Positions 1 to 13,863 of a stretch of DNA of 64,000 nt are shown in pieces; positions within the stretch are counted from its first letter, which is position 1; each line of letters begins with the position of its first letter. Below the pieces are notes generated by a model. It had not been told where the DNA came from. It worked only from the letters and a program-made list of their open reading frames with translations, and did not search any database. The DNA comes from Herbaspirillum sp. DW155 (GTDB lineage: Bacteria; Pseudomonadota; Gammaproteobacteria; Burkholderiales; Burkholderiaceae_D), in NCBI RefSeq assembly GCF_037076565.1, contig NZ_AP029028.1:868001-932000 (forward strand), read 5' to 3'. The position numbers and the translations under genes were made by a program.

Positions 1-127
1 ATTGGTAGAAAGGTGATGCTCTCGAAGCGGAGCAACATTGCCGGCTGTTGTTGGTGGTGCGGCTTAGCTTCGTGATCGGGCTGGGCCAGAATGCACCTTC
101 CATCGTCACATCAGCGAGGTCTGCATC

Positions 128-436
128 ATGCGAGAAGTTGGTTCTATATCGCCAGGCGAGTTGCTTAAACGGGAGTTCCTGAAGCCCATGGGCATCACCC
201 AATACCGTCTGGCCAAGGAAATCGGCGTCTCTCAATTGCGCATCAGCGAGATCGTCAATGGCAAGCGTGCCGTAACAGCCGATACTGATTTGCGGCTCGC
301 ACGCTTCTTCGGACTCTCCGATGGATACTGGCTGCGCGCGCAAGTCGCGTATGACACTGAAATCGCGCGTGAAAAGATGCGCGATGTGCTGGCTGGTATC
401 AAGCAGTGGCAACCCAAGGAGCCGAGCCCGGTCTGA
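128..436 (+). CDS. higA: HigA-family antitoxin / XRE-type HTH regulator
   Basis: This 102-residue protein has the typical HigA layout. A short N-terminal stretch (ISPGELLKREFL, residues 7-18) leads into a helix-turn-helix at about residues 24-45 (QYRLAKEIGVSQLRISEIVNGKR), followed by the conserved TADTDLRLARFFG segment. HigA proteins neutralise the HigB mRNA interferase and repress their own operon. A higB gene normally lies immediately upstream, but all three forward frames in positions 1-127 carry stops and none looks like a HigB C-terminus. It is therefore either a solitary antitoxin or the survivor of a broken pair. The ribosome binding site is weak. A strong hairpin terminator follows at 458-490. 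The family call is secure; a working toxin-antitoxin role is not shown. Confidence 0.85.
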   Translation: MREVGSISPGELLKREFLKPMGITQYRLAKEIGVSQLRISEIVNGKRAVTADTDLRLARFFGLSDGYWLRAQVAYDTEIAREKMRDVLAGIKQWQPKEPSPV

Positions 437-456
437 GGAGGCAGCGGCTTCAATGA

Positions 457-490
457 AAATGACGGCTTCCCGAGGGAGCCGTCATTTTTT
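457..490 (+). terminator. Rho-independent terminator after the HigA-like gene
   Basis: A perfect 10-bp stem, AATGACGGCT (458-467) with AGCCGTCATT (477-486), closes a 9-nt loop and is followed by a T run. It lies 21 bp after the antitoxin stop codon. The A-rich left flank may let it also serve the convergent adhP gene. Confidence 0.85.
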
Positions 491-523
491 ATTGCGTCAA
501 GGTTCTGCGTACGCCGGAATCTC

Positions 524-1549
524 TTACTTCAGGTCCAGCACAATCCGCCCATCAATCTTGCCCTCTTCCATGCGCGCAAAGATGGCGTTGATGTTGTCCA
601 GCTTGTCCCAGGTGAAGTGCGCCGCGACCTTGCCTTCGGCGGCGAAGACCAGCGACTCTTCCAGATCCTGGCGGGTGCCGACGATGGAGCCCCGCACGGT
701 GATGCGCTTCAAGACCGTATTGAATACCGGCAGGCTGATGTCGCCCGGCGGCAGGCCGACCAGGGCCATGGTGCCGCGTGCGCGCAGGAAGCCGAAGGCC
801 TGTTCCATCGCCTTGGGCGAGACCGCCGTCACCAGCGCACCATGCGCGCCACCGATGATGCGCTGGACCTCGGCCACCGCATTGTGGTCGCGGCCATCGA
901 CGGTGAGGTCCGCGCCCAGCTTCCTGGCCAGGGCCAGCTTGTCTTCGTGGATGTCGGCGGCGACCACGTGCATGCCCATGGCCTTGGCATACTGCACGGC
1001 CATGTGGCCCAGGCCGCCGATGCCGGAGATGACCACCCATTCACCGGGGCGTACCTCGGTTTCCTTCAAGCCCTTGTAGACGGTCACGCCGGCGCACAGC
1101 ACCGGGGCAGCCGGGCCGAATTCCAGCGCGTCGGGCAGGCGGCCGACGAAGTTGGGATCGGCCAGGCCGTATTGGGCAAAGCTGCCGTTGACGGAATAGC
1201 CGGTGTTCTGTTGTTCGGCGCACAGGGTTTCCCAGCCGGTGCGGCAGGGCGAGCAGCAGCCGCAGGCCGTGTGCAGCCAGGGCACGCCCACGCGGTCACC
1301 TTCCTTGACGTGCTTCACGCCCGCACCCAGCGCGGCGACGTAGCCGGTGCCTTCGTGGCCGGGAATGAACGGGGGCGTGGGTTTGACGGGCCAGTCACCA
1401 TGGGCCGCGTGCAGGTCGGTATGGCACACGCCGCTGGCTTCGAACTTGACCAGGATCTGGCCCGGACCCGGCGTCGGGACGGGCACTTGTTCGATGGACA
1501 GGGGCTTGCCGAATTCGCGGACGACGGCCGCTTTCATCATTTGCGTCAT
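524..1549 (-). CDS. adhP: Zinc-dependent alcohol dehydrogenase AdhP
   Basis: This 341-residue protein belongs to the medium-chain dehydrogenase/reductase family and is close in length and motifs to bacterial AdhP (about 336 residues). Such enzymes oxidise primary alcohols to aldehydes with NAD+ in the cytoplasm. Catalytic zinc ligands are visible as C42 (GVCHTD), H65-E66 (GHEGTG) and C152. Structural zinc cysteines occur at 96, 99, 102 and 110 with the usual 3-3-8 spacing. The Rossmann motif GIGGLG is at 176-181. A good ribosome binding site (GAGGAG) precedes the start. The gene is convergent with the HigA-like gene and is the last feature before the glycerol regulon. Physiological substrate is not determined by sequence. 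Confidence 0.93.
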   Translation of the reverse strand: MTQMMKAAVVREFGKPLSIEQVPVPTPGPGQILVKFEASGVCHTDLHAAHGDWPVKPTPPFIPGHEGTGYVAALGAGVKHVKEGDRVGVPWLHTACGCCSPCRTGWETLCAEQQNTGYSVNGSFAQYGLADPNFVGRLPDALEFGPAAPVLCAGVTVYKGLKETEVRPGEWVVISGIGGLGHMAVQYAKAMGMHVVAADIHEDKLALARKLGADLTVDGRDHNAVAEVQRIIGGAHGALVTAVSPKAMEQAFGFLRARGTMALVGLPPGDISLPVFNTVLKRITVRGSIVGTRQDLEESLVFAAEGKVAAHFTWDKLDNINAIFARMEEGKIDGRIVLDLK

Positions 1550-1680
1550 ATGCGCTCCTCGGGGGGATCAACGGGATGCAAGGGCAGGGCGGCCTGCTTG
1601 TGCTGAATTGGCGGCCTGTTGTTCCTGCCTGCAAATGCCACTATCCTCCGCACCCGCGATGACGACAATCGATGATTGCG

Positions 1681-1696
1681 CATGGATTGATCCATG
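1681..1696. promoter_or_regulatory. Palindrome upstream of adhP
   Basis: CATGGAT-TG-ATCCATG is a perfect inverted repeat with a 2-nt centre, about 130 bp upstream of the adhP start. Its symmetry and position suit a dimeric repressor or activator, but no regulator can be assigned. Confidence 0.35.
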
Positions 1697-1761
1697 TCGC
1701 CCATCGTTGAAAAACTGCAGGGCGCGATCGCGCTGTTGCCGTCCGTTGATTACACTTCGCA

Positions 1762-1804
1762 GCGCCTTCGATACGGCCCTGACGGGCCTGCTCAGTCCGA
1801 ACGG
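1762..1804. repeat. REP-like element, single copy
   Basis: This 43-bp segment starts GCGCCTTCGATACGG and ends CTCAGTCCGAACGG. It matches the right arm of the element at 8734-8853 with only two mismatches. It lies in the 314-bp gap between adhP and glpR, and no inverted partner is visible beside it. Apart from this repeat and the palindrome at 1681-1696, I see nothing in the gap. Confidence 0.7.
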
Positions 1805-1863
1805 GGGCAGGGGCGCAGATGACTTCTCTTGCGCTGGTGTCACGTCCGGTCAGTCTGCGCTTC

Positions 1864-2622
1864 TTACTTTGCGATCACCACTTCCACATCGGTCTCCGCC
1901 AGCAACGCCGCCAGTTCAGGCGGGGGCGGAGCATCGGTGAAGAGCACGTCGATCTGCGAGAGGTGCGCCATCTTCACCAGCGCCTGCCGGCCGAACTTGC
2001 TGGCGTCGGCCACCAGCCAGACCTGGCGCGATTGTTCGATGATGGTCTGGGCCACCTTGACCTCGCGTGCATCGAAGTCGCGCAGCACGCCATCCATCTC
2101 GATGCTGGAGATGCCGATGATGCCGATGTCCACCTTGAACTGCCGGATGAAATCGATGGTGGCCTCGCCCACGATGCCGCGGTCGCGCGCGCGCACCACG
2201 CCCCCGGCGATGATGACCTCCAGCGCCGGATTGCTGGCCAGCGAGGTCGCCACGTTCAGGTTGTTGGTCACCACGTGCAGGTTCTTGTGCTGCTGCAGGG
2301 CGCGCGCCACTTCTTCGGTGGTGGTGCCCAGGTTGAGGATCAGCGAACAGCCGTCCGGCACCCGCGCCGCCACCGTGCGGCCGATGCGGCGCTTGGCCTC
2401 CGCATGCATGACCTGGCGCTCGGGATAGGCGATGTTCTCGGTCGAGGACAGCAGGCTGACCCCGCCGTGATAGCGCGCCAGCAGACTCGCATCGACCATG
2501 GCCTTGACGTCGCGGCGTACGGTCTGGGTCGTCACGTTCAGTTGCTGGGCCAGCTCTTCCACGGAAATGGTGCCGTGCTTGCGCACGCATTCCAGCAGCG
2601 TCTGTTGCCTGGGATTGAGCAT
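1864..2622 (-). CDS. glpR: DeoR-family glycerol-3-phosphate regulon repressor GlpR
   Basis: This 252-residue protein has an N-terminal winged HTH of the DeoR type (residues about 6-57, with VEELAQQLNVTTQTVRRD) and a C-terminal sugar-phosphate sensor domain (NLGTTTEEVA, TNNLNVA, GIIGISSIEMDG, VADASKFGR). GlpR proteins repress glycerol genes and are released by glycerol-3-phosphate. I chose the ATG at 2620-2622 because residues after it align with the family (MLNPRQQ). The frame stays open to 2859, but that extension is non-conserved leader sequence. The gene is transcribed divergently from glpD, and the shared 321-bp region carries candidate operators at 2673-2718. Confidence 0.92.
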   Translation of the reverse strand: MLNPRQQTLLECVRKHGTISVEELAQQLNVTTQTVRRDVKAMVDASLLARYHGGVSLLSSTENIAYPERQVMHAEAKRRIGRTVAARVPDGCSLILNLGTTTEEVARALQQHKNLHVVTNNLNVATSLASNPALEVIIAGGVVRARDRGIVGEATIDFIRQFKVDIGIIGISSIEMDGVLRDFDAREVKVAQTIIEQSRQVWLVADASKFGRQALVKMAHLSQIDVLFTDAPPPPELAALLAETDVEVVIAK

Positions 2623-2672
2623 GGAGGTGGTGGGAATTCGTTGATTTTTGGAAAACACTTTGGGCGCTATAT

Positions 2673-2718
2673 GAACATTAAAAAACATAAACGAACATAA
2701 AACAACAAATAATTGTTG
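2673..2718. promoter_or_regulatory. Candidate GlpR operator: 10-bp phased repeats plus palindrome
   Basis: Four consecutive 10-mers, GAACATTAAA, AAACATAAAC, GAACATAAAA and CAACAAATAA (2673-2712), form an AT-rich direct-repeat array with one copy per helical turn. The last merges into a near-palindrome CAACAAATAATTGTTG (2703-2718). It lies 50 bp upstream of glpR and just ahead of the proposed glpD promoter. DeoR-family regulators often bind repeated half-sites, so GlpR binding is a reasonable inference. Confidence 0.5.
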
Positions 2719-2745
2719 ATTTACTTTCGGGATGTCGCTTATCTT
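2716..2745 (+). promoter_or_regulatory. Candidate sigma-70 promoter for glpD
   Basis: TTGATT (2716-2721) and TATCTT (2740-2745) are separated by 18 bp. The -35 box overlaps the palindrome of the candidate GlpR operator. This start would give a leader of about 190 nt before glpD. Confidence 0.4.
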
Positions 2746-2823
2746 ACGGTGCACTGACAACTCTAGGGAAAGTCCGCGCGGCACGCTCGCTGTTGCGTAG
2801 CAGTACACCGGCATCGCGGCGGG

Positions 2824-2934
2824 CAATACGGTTCTTTCCCTCTGGCAATACGGTTTCAAACCGGCAGCAATACAGTCGGCAATACAGTCAGCAATACAGT
2901 TTCAACACAGTTTCAATACGGAACCAATACGGAG
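2824..2934 (+). repeat. Eight CAATACRGT repeats phased at 11/12/22 bp in the glpD leader
   Basis: Copies begin at 2824, 2846, 2868, 2880, 2892, 2903, 2914 and 2925. The spacings are 22, 22, 12, 12, 11, 11 and 11 bp. The consensus is CAATACRGTY with few changes (one CAACACAGTT, and the last two end in GGAA and GGAG). The final copy runs into the ribosome binding sequence GGAGAAG ahead of the glpD ATG. The period is not a multiple of three, so this is not a repeat peptide. Function is unknown. Confidence 0.8.
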
Positions 2935-2943
2935 AAGCGGCGA

Positions 2944-4485
2944 ATGACGCTCGAATATGATCTCTTGGTGGTCGGCGGCGGCATCAACGGCGCGGGCATC
3001 GCGCGCGATGCGGCCGGCCGCGGCCTGCGGGTGCTGCTGTGCGAACAGCATGACCTGGCCCAGCATACTTCCTCGGCCAGCACCAAGCTCATCCACGGCG
3101 GCCTGCGCTACCTCGAGTACTACGAATTCAAGCTGGTGCGCAAGGCACTGCAGGAACGCGAAGTGCTGCTGCGCTCGGCACCGCACATCATCTGGCCGCT
3201 GCGCTTCGTCATGCCGCACGACGCCAGCCAGCGCCCGGCCTGGATGATCCGCGCCGGCCTGTTCATGTACGACCACCTCGCCAGGCGCGAGATCCTGCCG
3301 CCCTCCGAAGGCGCCAACCTGAGCCGCCACGCCGCTGGTCAGCCGCTCAAGGGCGACTACCGCAAGGGCTTCGTCTATTCCGATGGCTGGGTCGATGATG
3401 CCCGCCTGGTGGTGTTGAATGCGATGGACGCGCAAGAACACGGTGCCCGCATCCTCACCCGCACCAAATGCATCAGCGCCCGCCGTGAAGGCAACCTCTG
3501 GCACGCCGTGCTGGAACAACAGCATGCCGGCGGCGTGCAGCAGGAAGAAGTGCGTGCCCGCGCCATCGTCAACGCCGCCGGCCCCTGGGCTGCGCGCTTT
3601 GCGCAGTCGGTGCCGCAGGCCAGGACCGGGCGCAGCCTGCGCCTGATCAAGGGCAGCCACATCGTGGTCAAGCGCCTGTTCGATCACCCTTACGCCTACA
3701 TCTTCCAGAATCCGGACAAGCGCATCATCTTCGCCATCCCCTACCAGGAAGAATTCACCTTGATCGGCACCACCGATCTCGAATACCACGGCGATGCCGG
3801 CAAGGTCGAGATCGATGCGCAGGAGATCGAGTATCTCTGCGAGATGGCCAACCGCTATTTCAAGCGCCAGATCAGCCAGGCCGACGTGGTGTGGACCTAC
3901 TCGGGCGTGCGTCCGCTGCTGGACGACAGCGCCGAGAATGCCTCGGCCATCACGCGCGACTACCTGCTCGAATGTGACGATGCCGGCGCCCCCATGCTCA
4001 ACGTCTGGGGCGGCAAGATCACCACCTATCGCAAGCTGGCCGAAGAAGCGCTGTCCATGCTGGCCCCGCATCTGGGCGCATCGAGCAAGCCGTGGACGGC
4101 CGGTGCGCCGCTGCCCGGCGGCGACCTGGAACAGCCCGGCAAGATGGTGGCGCGCTATGACTTCGATGCCTGGCTGCGCAAGTTCCAGGCGCGCCATCCG
4201 TGGCTGCCGGTTGAGCTTGCCCATCGCTATGCACGCAGCTATGGTTCGCGCGTGGAGCAGATCATCGGCCAGGCCGACAGCCTGGCCGCGCTGGGCGAAG
4301 AACTGACACCGGGCCTCTACGAGGCCGAAGCGCGCTATCTGGTGCAACACGAATGGGCGCGCGGCGCGGACGACATCCTGTGGCGCAGGAGCAAGCTGGG
4401 CCTGCATTGCGGGCCGCAGCACAGAGGACGACTGGAGGCGTGGCTGGCCAGTGTGCCGGACCCCGCCGCCCCAGTCCCCCACTGA
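2944..4485 (+). CDS. glpD: Aerobic glycerol-3-phosphate dehydrogenase
   Basis: This 513-residue FAD enzyme oxidises sn-glycerol-3-phosphate to dihydroxyacetone phosphate and passes electrons to the quinone pool at the inner membrane. The dinucleotide-binding motif GGGINGAG is at 11-18, the conserved STKLIHGGLRY block at 46-56, and a late GGKITTYRKLAEE block marks the end of the DAO domain before the C-terminal helical domain. Length agrees with bacterial GlpD (about 500). It is the first gene of the glycerol operon and the phased repeat array reaches its ribosome binding site. Confidence 0.96.
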   Translation: MTLEYDLLVVGGGINGAGIARDAAGRGLRVLLCEQHDLAQHTSSASTKLIHGGLRYLEYYEFKLVRKALQEREVLLRSAPHIIWPLRFVMPHDASQRPAWMIRAGLFMYDHLARREILPPSEGANLSRHAAGQPLKGDYRKGFVYSDGWVDDARLVVLNAMDAQEHGARILTRTKCISARREGNLWHAVLEQQHAGGVQQEEVRARAIVNAAGPWAARFAQSVPQARTGRSLRLIKGSHIVVKRLFDHPYAYIFQNPDKRIIFAIPYQEEFTLIGTTDLEYHGDAGKVEIDAQEIEYLCEMANRYFKRQISQADVVWTYSGVRPLLDDSAENASAITRDYLLECDDAGAPMLNVWGGKITTYRKLAEEALSMLAPHLGASSKPWTAGAPLPGGDLEQPGKMVARYDFDAWLRKFQARHPWLPVELAHRYARSYGSRVEQIIGQADSLAALGEELTPGLYEAEARYLVQHEWARGADDILWRRSKLGLHCGPQHRGRLEAWLASVPDPAAPVPH

Positions 4486-4534
4486 GCCAGGTCGTCGCAC
4501 ACCATCAATCAAAAAAATGTAGCGAGGAGACAGC

Positions 4535-5635
<1,101 letters not shown>

Positions 5636-5636
5636 C

Positions 5637-6725
<1,089 letters not shown>

Positions 6726-6728
6726 GCC

Positions 6729-7611
<883 letters not shown>

Positions 7612-7619
<8 letters not shown>

Positions 7620-8430
7620 GAACCAGGACAAGACCTTCACGCGCATGCTGGTGATGCTGGTCTACATCGCCTTCACGCTGGTGCCGCTGTACTGGCTGCT
7701 GAACACGTCGCTGAAGACCAACGAGGAAACCCTGTCGGTCTTCACGCTCTGGCCCAACGCGCCCACGCTGGATAACTACAAGGTGATCTTCACCGATCCC
7801 TCGTGGTATTCGGGCTACATCAACTCCATCATCTACGTGGCCATGAACACGGTCATGTCGCTGCTGGTAGCCCTGCCTGCAGCCTATGCCTTCTCGCGCT
7901 ATCGCTTTCTGGGCGACAAGCACATGTTCTTCTGGCTGCTGACCAACCGCATGACGCCGCCGGCGGTGTTTTTGCTGCCGTTCTTCCAGCTGTATTCCAC
8001 CATCGGCCTGTCGGATACGCATATCGCGGTGGCGCTGGCACACATGCTCTTCAACGTGCCGCTGGCGGTGTGGATCCTGGAAGGCTTCATGTCGGGCGTG
8101 CCGCGCGAGATCGACGAGACGGCCTACATCGATGGCTTCTCCTTCCCGCGTTTCTTCCTGCGCATCTTCCTGCCGCTGATCAAGTCGGGCGTGGGCGTGA
8201 CGGCCTTCTTCTGCTTCATGTTCAGCTGGGTGGAGCTGCTGCTGGCCCGTACGCTCACCTCGGTCAATGCCAAGCCGATCAGTGCCATCATGACCCGCAC
8301 CGCCTCGGCGGCGGGCATGGACTGGGGCATCCTGGCAGCGGCCGGCGTGTTGACGATTGTTCCGGGAGCGTTGGTGATCTGGTTCGTGCGCAACCACATC
8401 GCCAAGGGCTTCGCGATGGGGAGAGTGTGA
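7612..8430 (+). CDS. glpQ: Glycerol ABC transporter permease GlpQ
   Basis: This 272-residue permease of the MalG type carries the EAA loop EIDETAYIDGFSFPRFFLRI before the last membrane segments. I chose the ATG at 7612 (MNKNQDKTF), which overlaps the end of glpP by 8 bp. A longer start at 7594 adds only six residues from the glpP coding region. It should pair with GlpP. This is not the periplasmic phosphodiesterase called GlpQ in E. coli. Confidence 0.9.
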
Positions 8431-8432
8431 TC

Positions 8433-8717
8433 ATGGGAAATGCATTGTCGTGGATGTCGTGGACGCCACCGGTAGCGATCTTTTTCGTGTGCGTGGTGCT
8501 GATGCTGATCGGCATGACGGTGTGGGAAATCCGCTCGCCGACCATCGAACGCAAGGGATTTTTGCCCATGCGCACCACCAGGGGTGATCGACTGTTCATC
8601 GGTCTGTTGAGTGCGGCCTACATCAACCTGGCCTGGGTGGGACTGACCGATATGGATCAGTGGTATGCCGCCGTGCTGGGTTTGCTGGCGCTGGTGCTGA
8701 TCATGCGCAAGGGCTGA
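8433..8717 (+). CDS. glpU: Small membrane protein of glycerol transporter operons (DUF2160, GlpU-like)
   Basis: This 94-residue protein has three hydrophobic segments: one near residues 12-28 and two in the C-terminal half. It matches the DUF2160 type of small integral membrane protein found between the permeases and the binding protein in glpSTPQUV operons. Its role in transport is not known. The ATG at 8433 lies 2 bp after the glpQ stop. A 263-bp gap with a REP-like element follows before glpV. Confidence 0.85.
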   Translation: MGNALSWMSWTPPVAIFFVCVVLMLIGMTVWEIRSPTIERKGFLPMRTTRGDRLFIGLLSAAYINLAWVGLTDMDQWYAAVLGLLALVLIMRKG

Positions 8718-8733
8718 TCGGATGGCATGACTA

Positions 8734-8853
8734 CCGTTCGTCCTGAGTAGCGGCGTGGCCGCGTATCGAAGGCGCTCTGGATTCTGAGCGTCCCTTCGAC
8801 AGGCGCATGAGCGCCTTCGACACGGCCCTGGCGGGCCTGCTCAGTCCGAACGG
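8734..8853. repeat. REP-like inverted pair between glpU and glpV
   Basis: The left arm (8734-8774, CCGTTCGTCCTGAGTAG to ATCGAAGGCG) and the right arm (8811-8853, GCGCCTTCGACACGG to TCAGTCCGAACGG) are imperfect reverse complements around a 36-bp centre. The centre holds a further short CCCTTCGACAGGC fragment. The right arm is almost identical to the single copy at 1762-1804. This is the layout of a bacterial interspersed palindromic element. Within an operon it could stabilise the upstream mRNA or attenuate transcription. Confidence 0.75.
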
Positions 8854-8980
8854 TGTGTGATGGTGGTACGACTGAGTTTCAGTGGATGGCAGCAGGCAAC
8901 AGATCTGTAATCACAATGGACGTCCGGGGATTCTCCTTCCCTACCCGGCACGCCAATTCAGGGGAAGGTGACGAGGAGAC

Positions 8981-10729
<1,749 letters not shown>

Positions 10730-10759
10730 TGCGTACTGACTGGCATCATGCTTGAGAAG

Positions 10760-10800
10760 ACGCCATTCCGGCGGTGTCGGGATGGCGTTTTCGTGTTTTT
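10760..10800 (+). terminator. Terminator between glpV and glpK
   Basis: An 11-bp stem, ACGCCATTCCG (10760-10770) with CGGGATGGCGT (10778-10788) and one G-T pair, is followed by a T-rich tract. It suggests that glpK is transcribed at least partly from its own promoter. Confidence 0.7.
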
Positions 10801-10818
10801 ATGTGTACGTTTTTTTTG

Positions 10819-10874
10819 TTAGTTTTTCGGTAGTAAAAATTTAGTCTTTCCGTTTTCAAACCTTAGTTTTTCAG
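10819..10874. repeat. AT-rich CTTAGTTTTT motif copies upstream of glpK
   Basis: GTTAGTTTTTCGG (from 10819), AAAATTTAGTC (about 10836) and CCTTAGTTTTTCAG (10861-10874) are degenerate copies of the CTTAGTTTTT motif seen at 23906, 26014, 31846 and 35501. A CGTTTTC spacer element lies between copies, as at 26031. This is the only copy set between two genes of the same direction, and it sits in the presumed glpK promoter region. Confidence 0.5.
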
Positions 10875-10894
10875 TACGTCTGCAAGGAACAGTC

Positions 10895-12376
<1,482 letters not shown>

Positions 12377-12377
12377 G

Positions 12378-12403
12378 CCGGCGCAGACGCAAGCTGGCGC
12401 CGG
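12378..12403. terminator. Hairpin between glpK and the HD-GYP gene
   Basis: CCGGCGC (12378-12384) pairs with GCGCCGG (12397-12403) in the 30-bp gap between two convergent genes. There is no T run, so intrinsic termination is doubtful. Confidence 0.35.
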
Positions 12404-12406
12404 ACC

Positions 12407-13639
12407 TCAGGCAGGGGTGCCGGTGCTGAGCAGCTGCATGGTATCGAGGTGGCTCAGACGGGCCCACTCCTCGCCGCCGCGCGCGACGATGGTGTCGGCT
12501 TCGGGCGTGGCCATGAGGTCGAGGATCTCGGTGTCGCTCATTTCCATGTTGTCGTTGTAGCGGAACACCTTCAACACCGGGCGCGTCAGGTCTTGCGCAT
12601 TCTGGCGGATCACGAAGCCGGTGCGGCCCGATTCCAGCTTGACGATGGAGCCCACCGGATAGATGCCCAGGGTCTTGACGAAGGCCAGGAACATGGCGCG
12701 GTCGAAGTGGCCGTTCCAGGAAGCCATGCTGGAAATGGCCTCGGCCGGATCCCAGGCGCGCTTGTAGGGACGGTCCGAAGTCAGCGCGTCATACACGTCG
12801 CAAATGGCGGCCATGCGCGCATACAGGCTGATCTGGCCACTGCGCAGCGCATCCGGATAGCCGTTGCCATCCATCTTTTCGTGGTGGTGCAGGCAGACGT
12901 CGCGCGCATAGTCGGGCACGTTGGGGTCCAGGCTCAGGTATTTGTAACCCAGCTCGGGATGCTTCTTGACCTGGGAAAATTCCTCGTCGGTCAGCTTGCC
13001 GGGCTTGTTGAGCAATTCATGCGACAGGAAGGCCTTGCCCACATCGTGCAGGAAGCCGCCCAGGCCGGCTTCGCGGCAGGCGTTCTCGTCCAGTCCCAGG
13101 GTGCGGCCCAGCGCCACCATCAGGGCACAGACCGCCACCGAGTGCAGGTAGGTATATTCATCGGCCATCTTCAGGCGCAGCACGCTGAGGGTGCCGTTGG
13201 GGCTTTGCAGCACCGCGCCGGCAATCTCTTCCACCACCGTGACGCAGCGCTCCATGTCCAGCGCCTTGCCCAGACGGGCTTCGCTGAACATGGCCTTGGT
13301 GGCTTTCTTGGCAGTCTCGCGCAGGGCCACGGCGTCCATCAGCGTGGTATCGATGTCCGGGCCGGGAGGCAGGTCAGGTAATTCGGGGACGACGCTGGCC
13401 TCATCTTGCGCCGGCAGTTCATCGCCGCCATCGCCGCCATCATCGGCTTCGTCCACGTCCAGGCCGCGTTCGGTATCGATCCAGCAATACGGGATGCCGC
13501 TGGCGTGCGCCTGCCTGAGCTCGCTGTCGCTCTTGAGCAGGAACTTGTTCTTCCAGAACGGGTGGTCCAGCCAGGCTGCTTCAAAGCCGGAAAAATACAT
13601 ACCGAGGACCAGGTCCTCCGTTTTAATTTTTTTCAACAT
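12407..13639 (-). CDS. HD-GYP cyclic-di-GMP phosphodiesterase
   Basis: This 410-residue protein has an N-terminal DUF3391-like region (residues 1-60), a low-complexity acidic linker (about 61-98) and an HD-GYP domain. The HD pair is at 198-199 (FLHDVGK), followed by HHHEKMDGNGYP at 251-262 with the GYP motif. HD-GYP enzymes hydrolyse cyclic di-GMP and affect motility and biofilm. No signal peptide or receiver domain is visible, so it is likely cytoplasmic. It is convergent with glpK, and a chemoreceptor gene lies upstream. Confidence 0.9.
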   Translation of the reverse strand: MLKKIKTEDLVLGMYFSGFEAAWLDHPFWKNKFLLKSDSELRQAHASGIPYCWIDTERGLDVDEADDGGDGGDELPAQDEASVVPELPDLPPGPDIDTTLMDAVALRETAKKATKAMFSEARLGKALDMERCVTVVEEIAGAVLQSPNGTLSVLRLKMADEYTYLHSVAVCALMVALGRTLGLDENACREAGLGGFLHDVGKAFLSHELLNKPGKLTDEEFSQVKKHPELGYKYLSLDPNVPDYARDVCLHHHEKMDGNGYPDALRSGQISLYARMAAICDVYDALTSDRPYKRAWDPAEAISSMASWNGHFDRAMFLAFVKTLGIYPVGSIVKLESGRTGFVIRQNAQDLTRPVLKVFRYNDNMEMSDTEILDLMATPEADTIVARGGEEWARLSHLDTMQLLSTGTPA

Positions 13640-13745
13640 TTCTCGTACATCTTTCCGGCGAGCCGGGAGGGGGACTTGGCATCCCGGGCCACTGGCGGTG
13701 GAGCGCCGAGGGTCGCGGGGCGGGATTGCCGGTCGTTAATCATCT

Positions 13746-13763
13746 CATATGCATGTGCATATG
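13746..13763. promoter_or_regulatory. 18-bp palindrome upstream of the HD-GYP gene
   Basis: CATATGCA-TG-TGCATATG is a perfect inverted repeat with a 2-nt centre, about 105 bp upstream of the HD-GYP start codon. It could be an operator for that gene, but no regulator is indicated. Confidence 0.35.
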
Positions 13764-13832
13764 TGAAAGCTTCTGTTTGTTGTGATTTTACCCACAAGCG
13801 CGTTTGTCGGTGTTCACCGACGGGCCAAGACG

Positions 13833-13863
13833 AAAAAAAGCCCGTCCGGGGGATGGACGGGCT
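13833..13863 (-). terminator. Orphan Rho-independent terminator on the minus strand
   Basis: Read on the minus strand, AGCCCGTCC and GGACGGGCT form a perfect 9-bp stem with a 7-nt loop followed by seven T residues. No protein gene ends here. The only minus-strand sequence feeding it is the 384-bp gap below the chemoreceptor start, so it may end a small RNA. Confidence 0.65.

Noticed and set aside
1-127. HigB toxin remnant upstream of higA
   Set aside because: A few residues (for example AGPE) recall HigB ends, but stops interrupt all frames and the similarity is too weak to call.
2623-2859. Extended N-terminus of GlpR
   Set aside because: The extra 79 residues would be encoded across the operator region and are not conserved; family alignment starts at MLNPRQQ.
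2824-2934. Repeat array as a CRISPR
   Set aside because: The repeated unit is only 9-10 bp and the spacing is 1-13 bp; CRISPR repeats are 24 bp or longer with unique spacers of similar length, and no cas gene is near.
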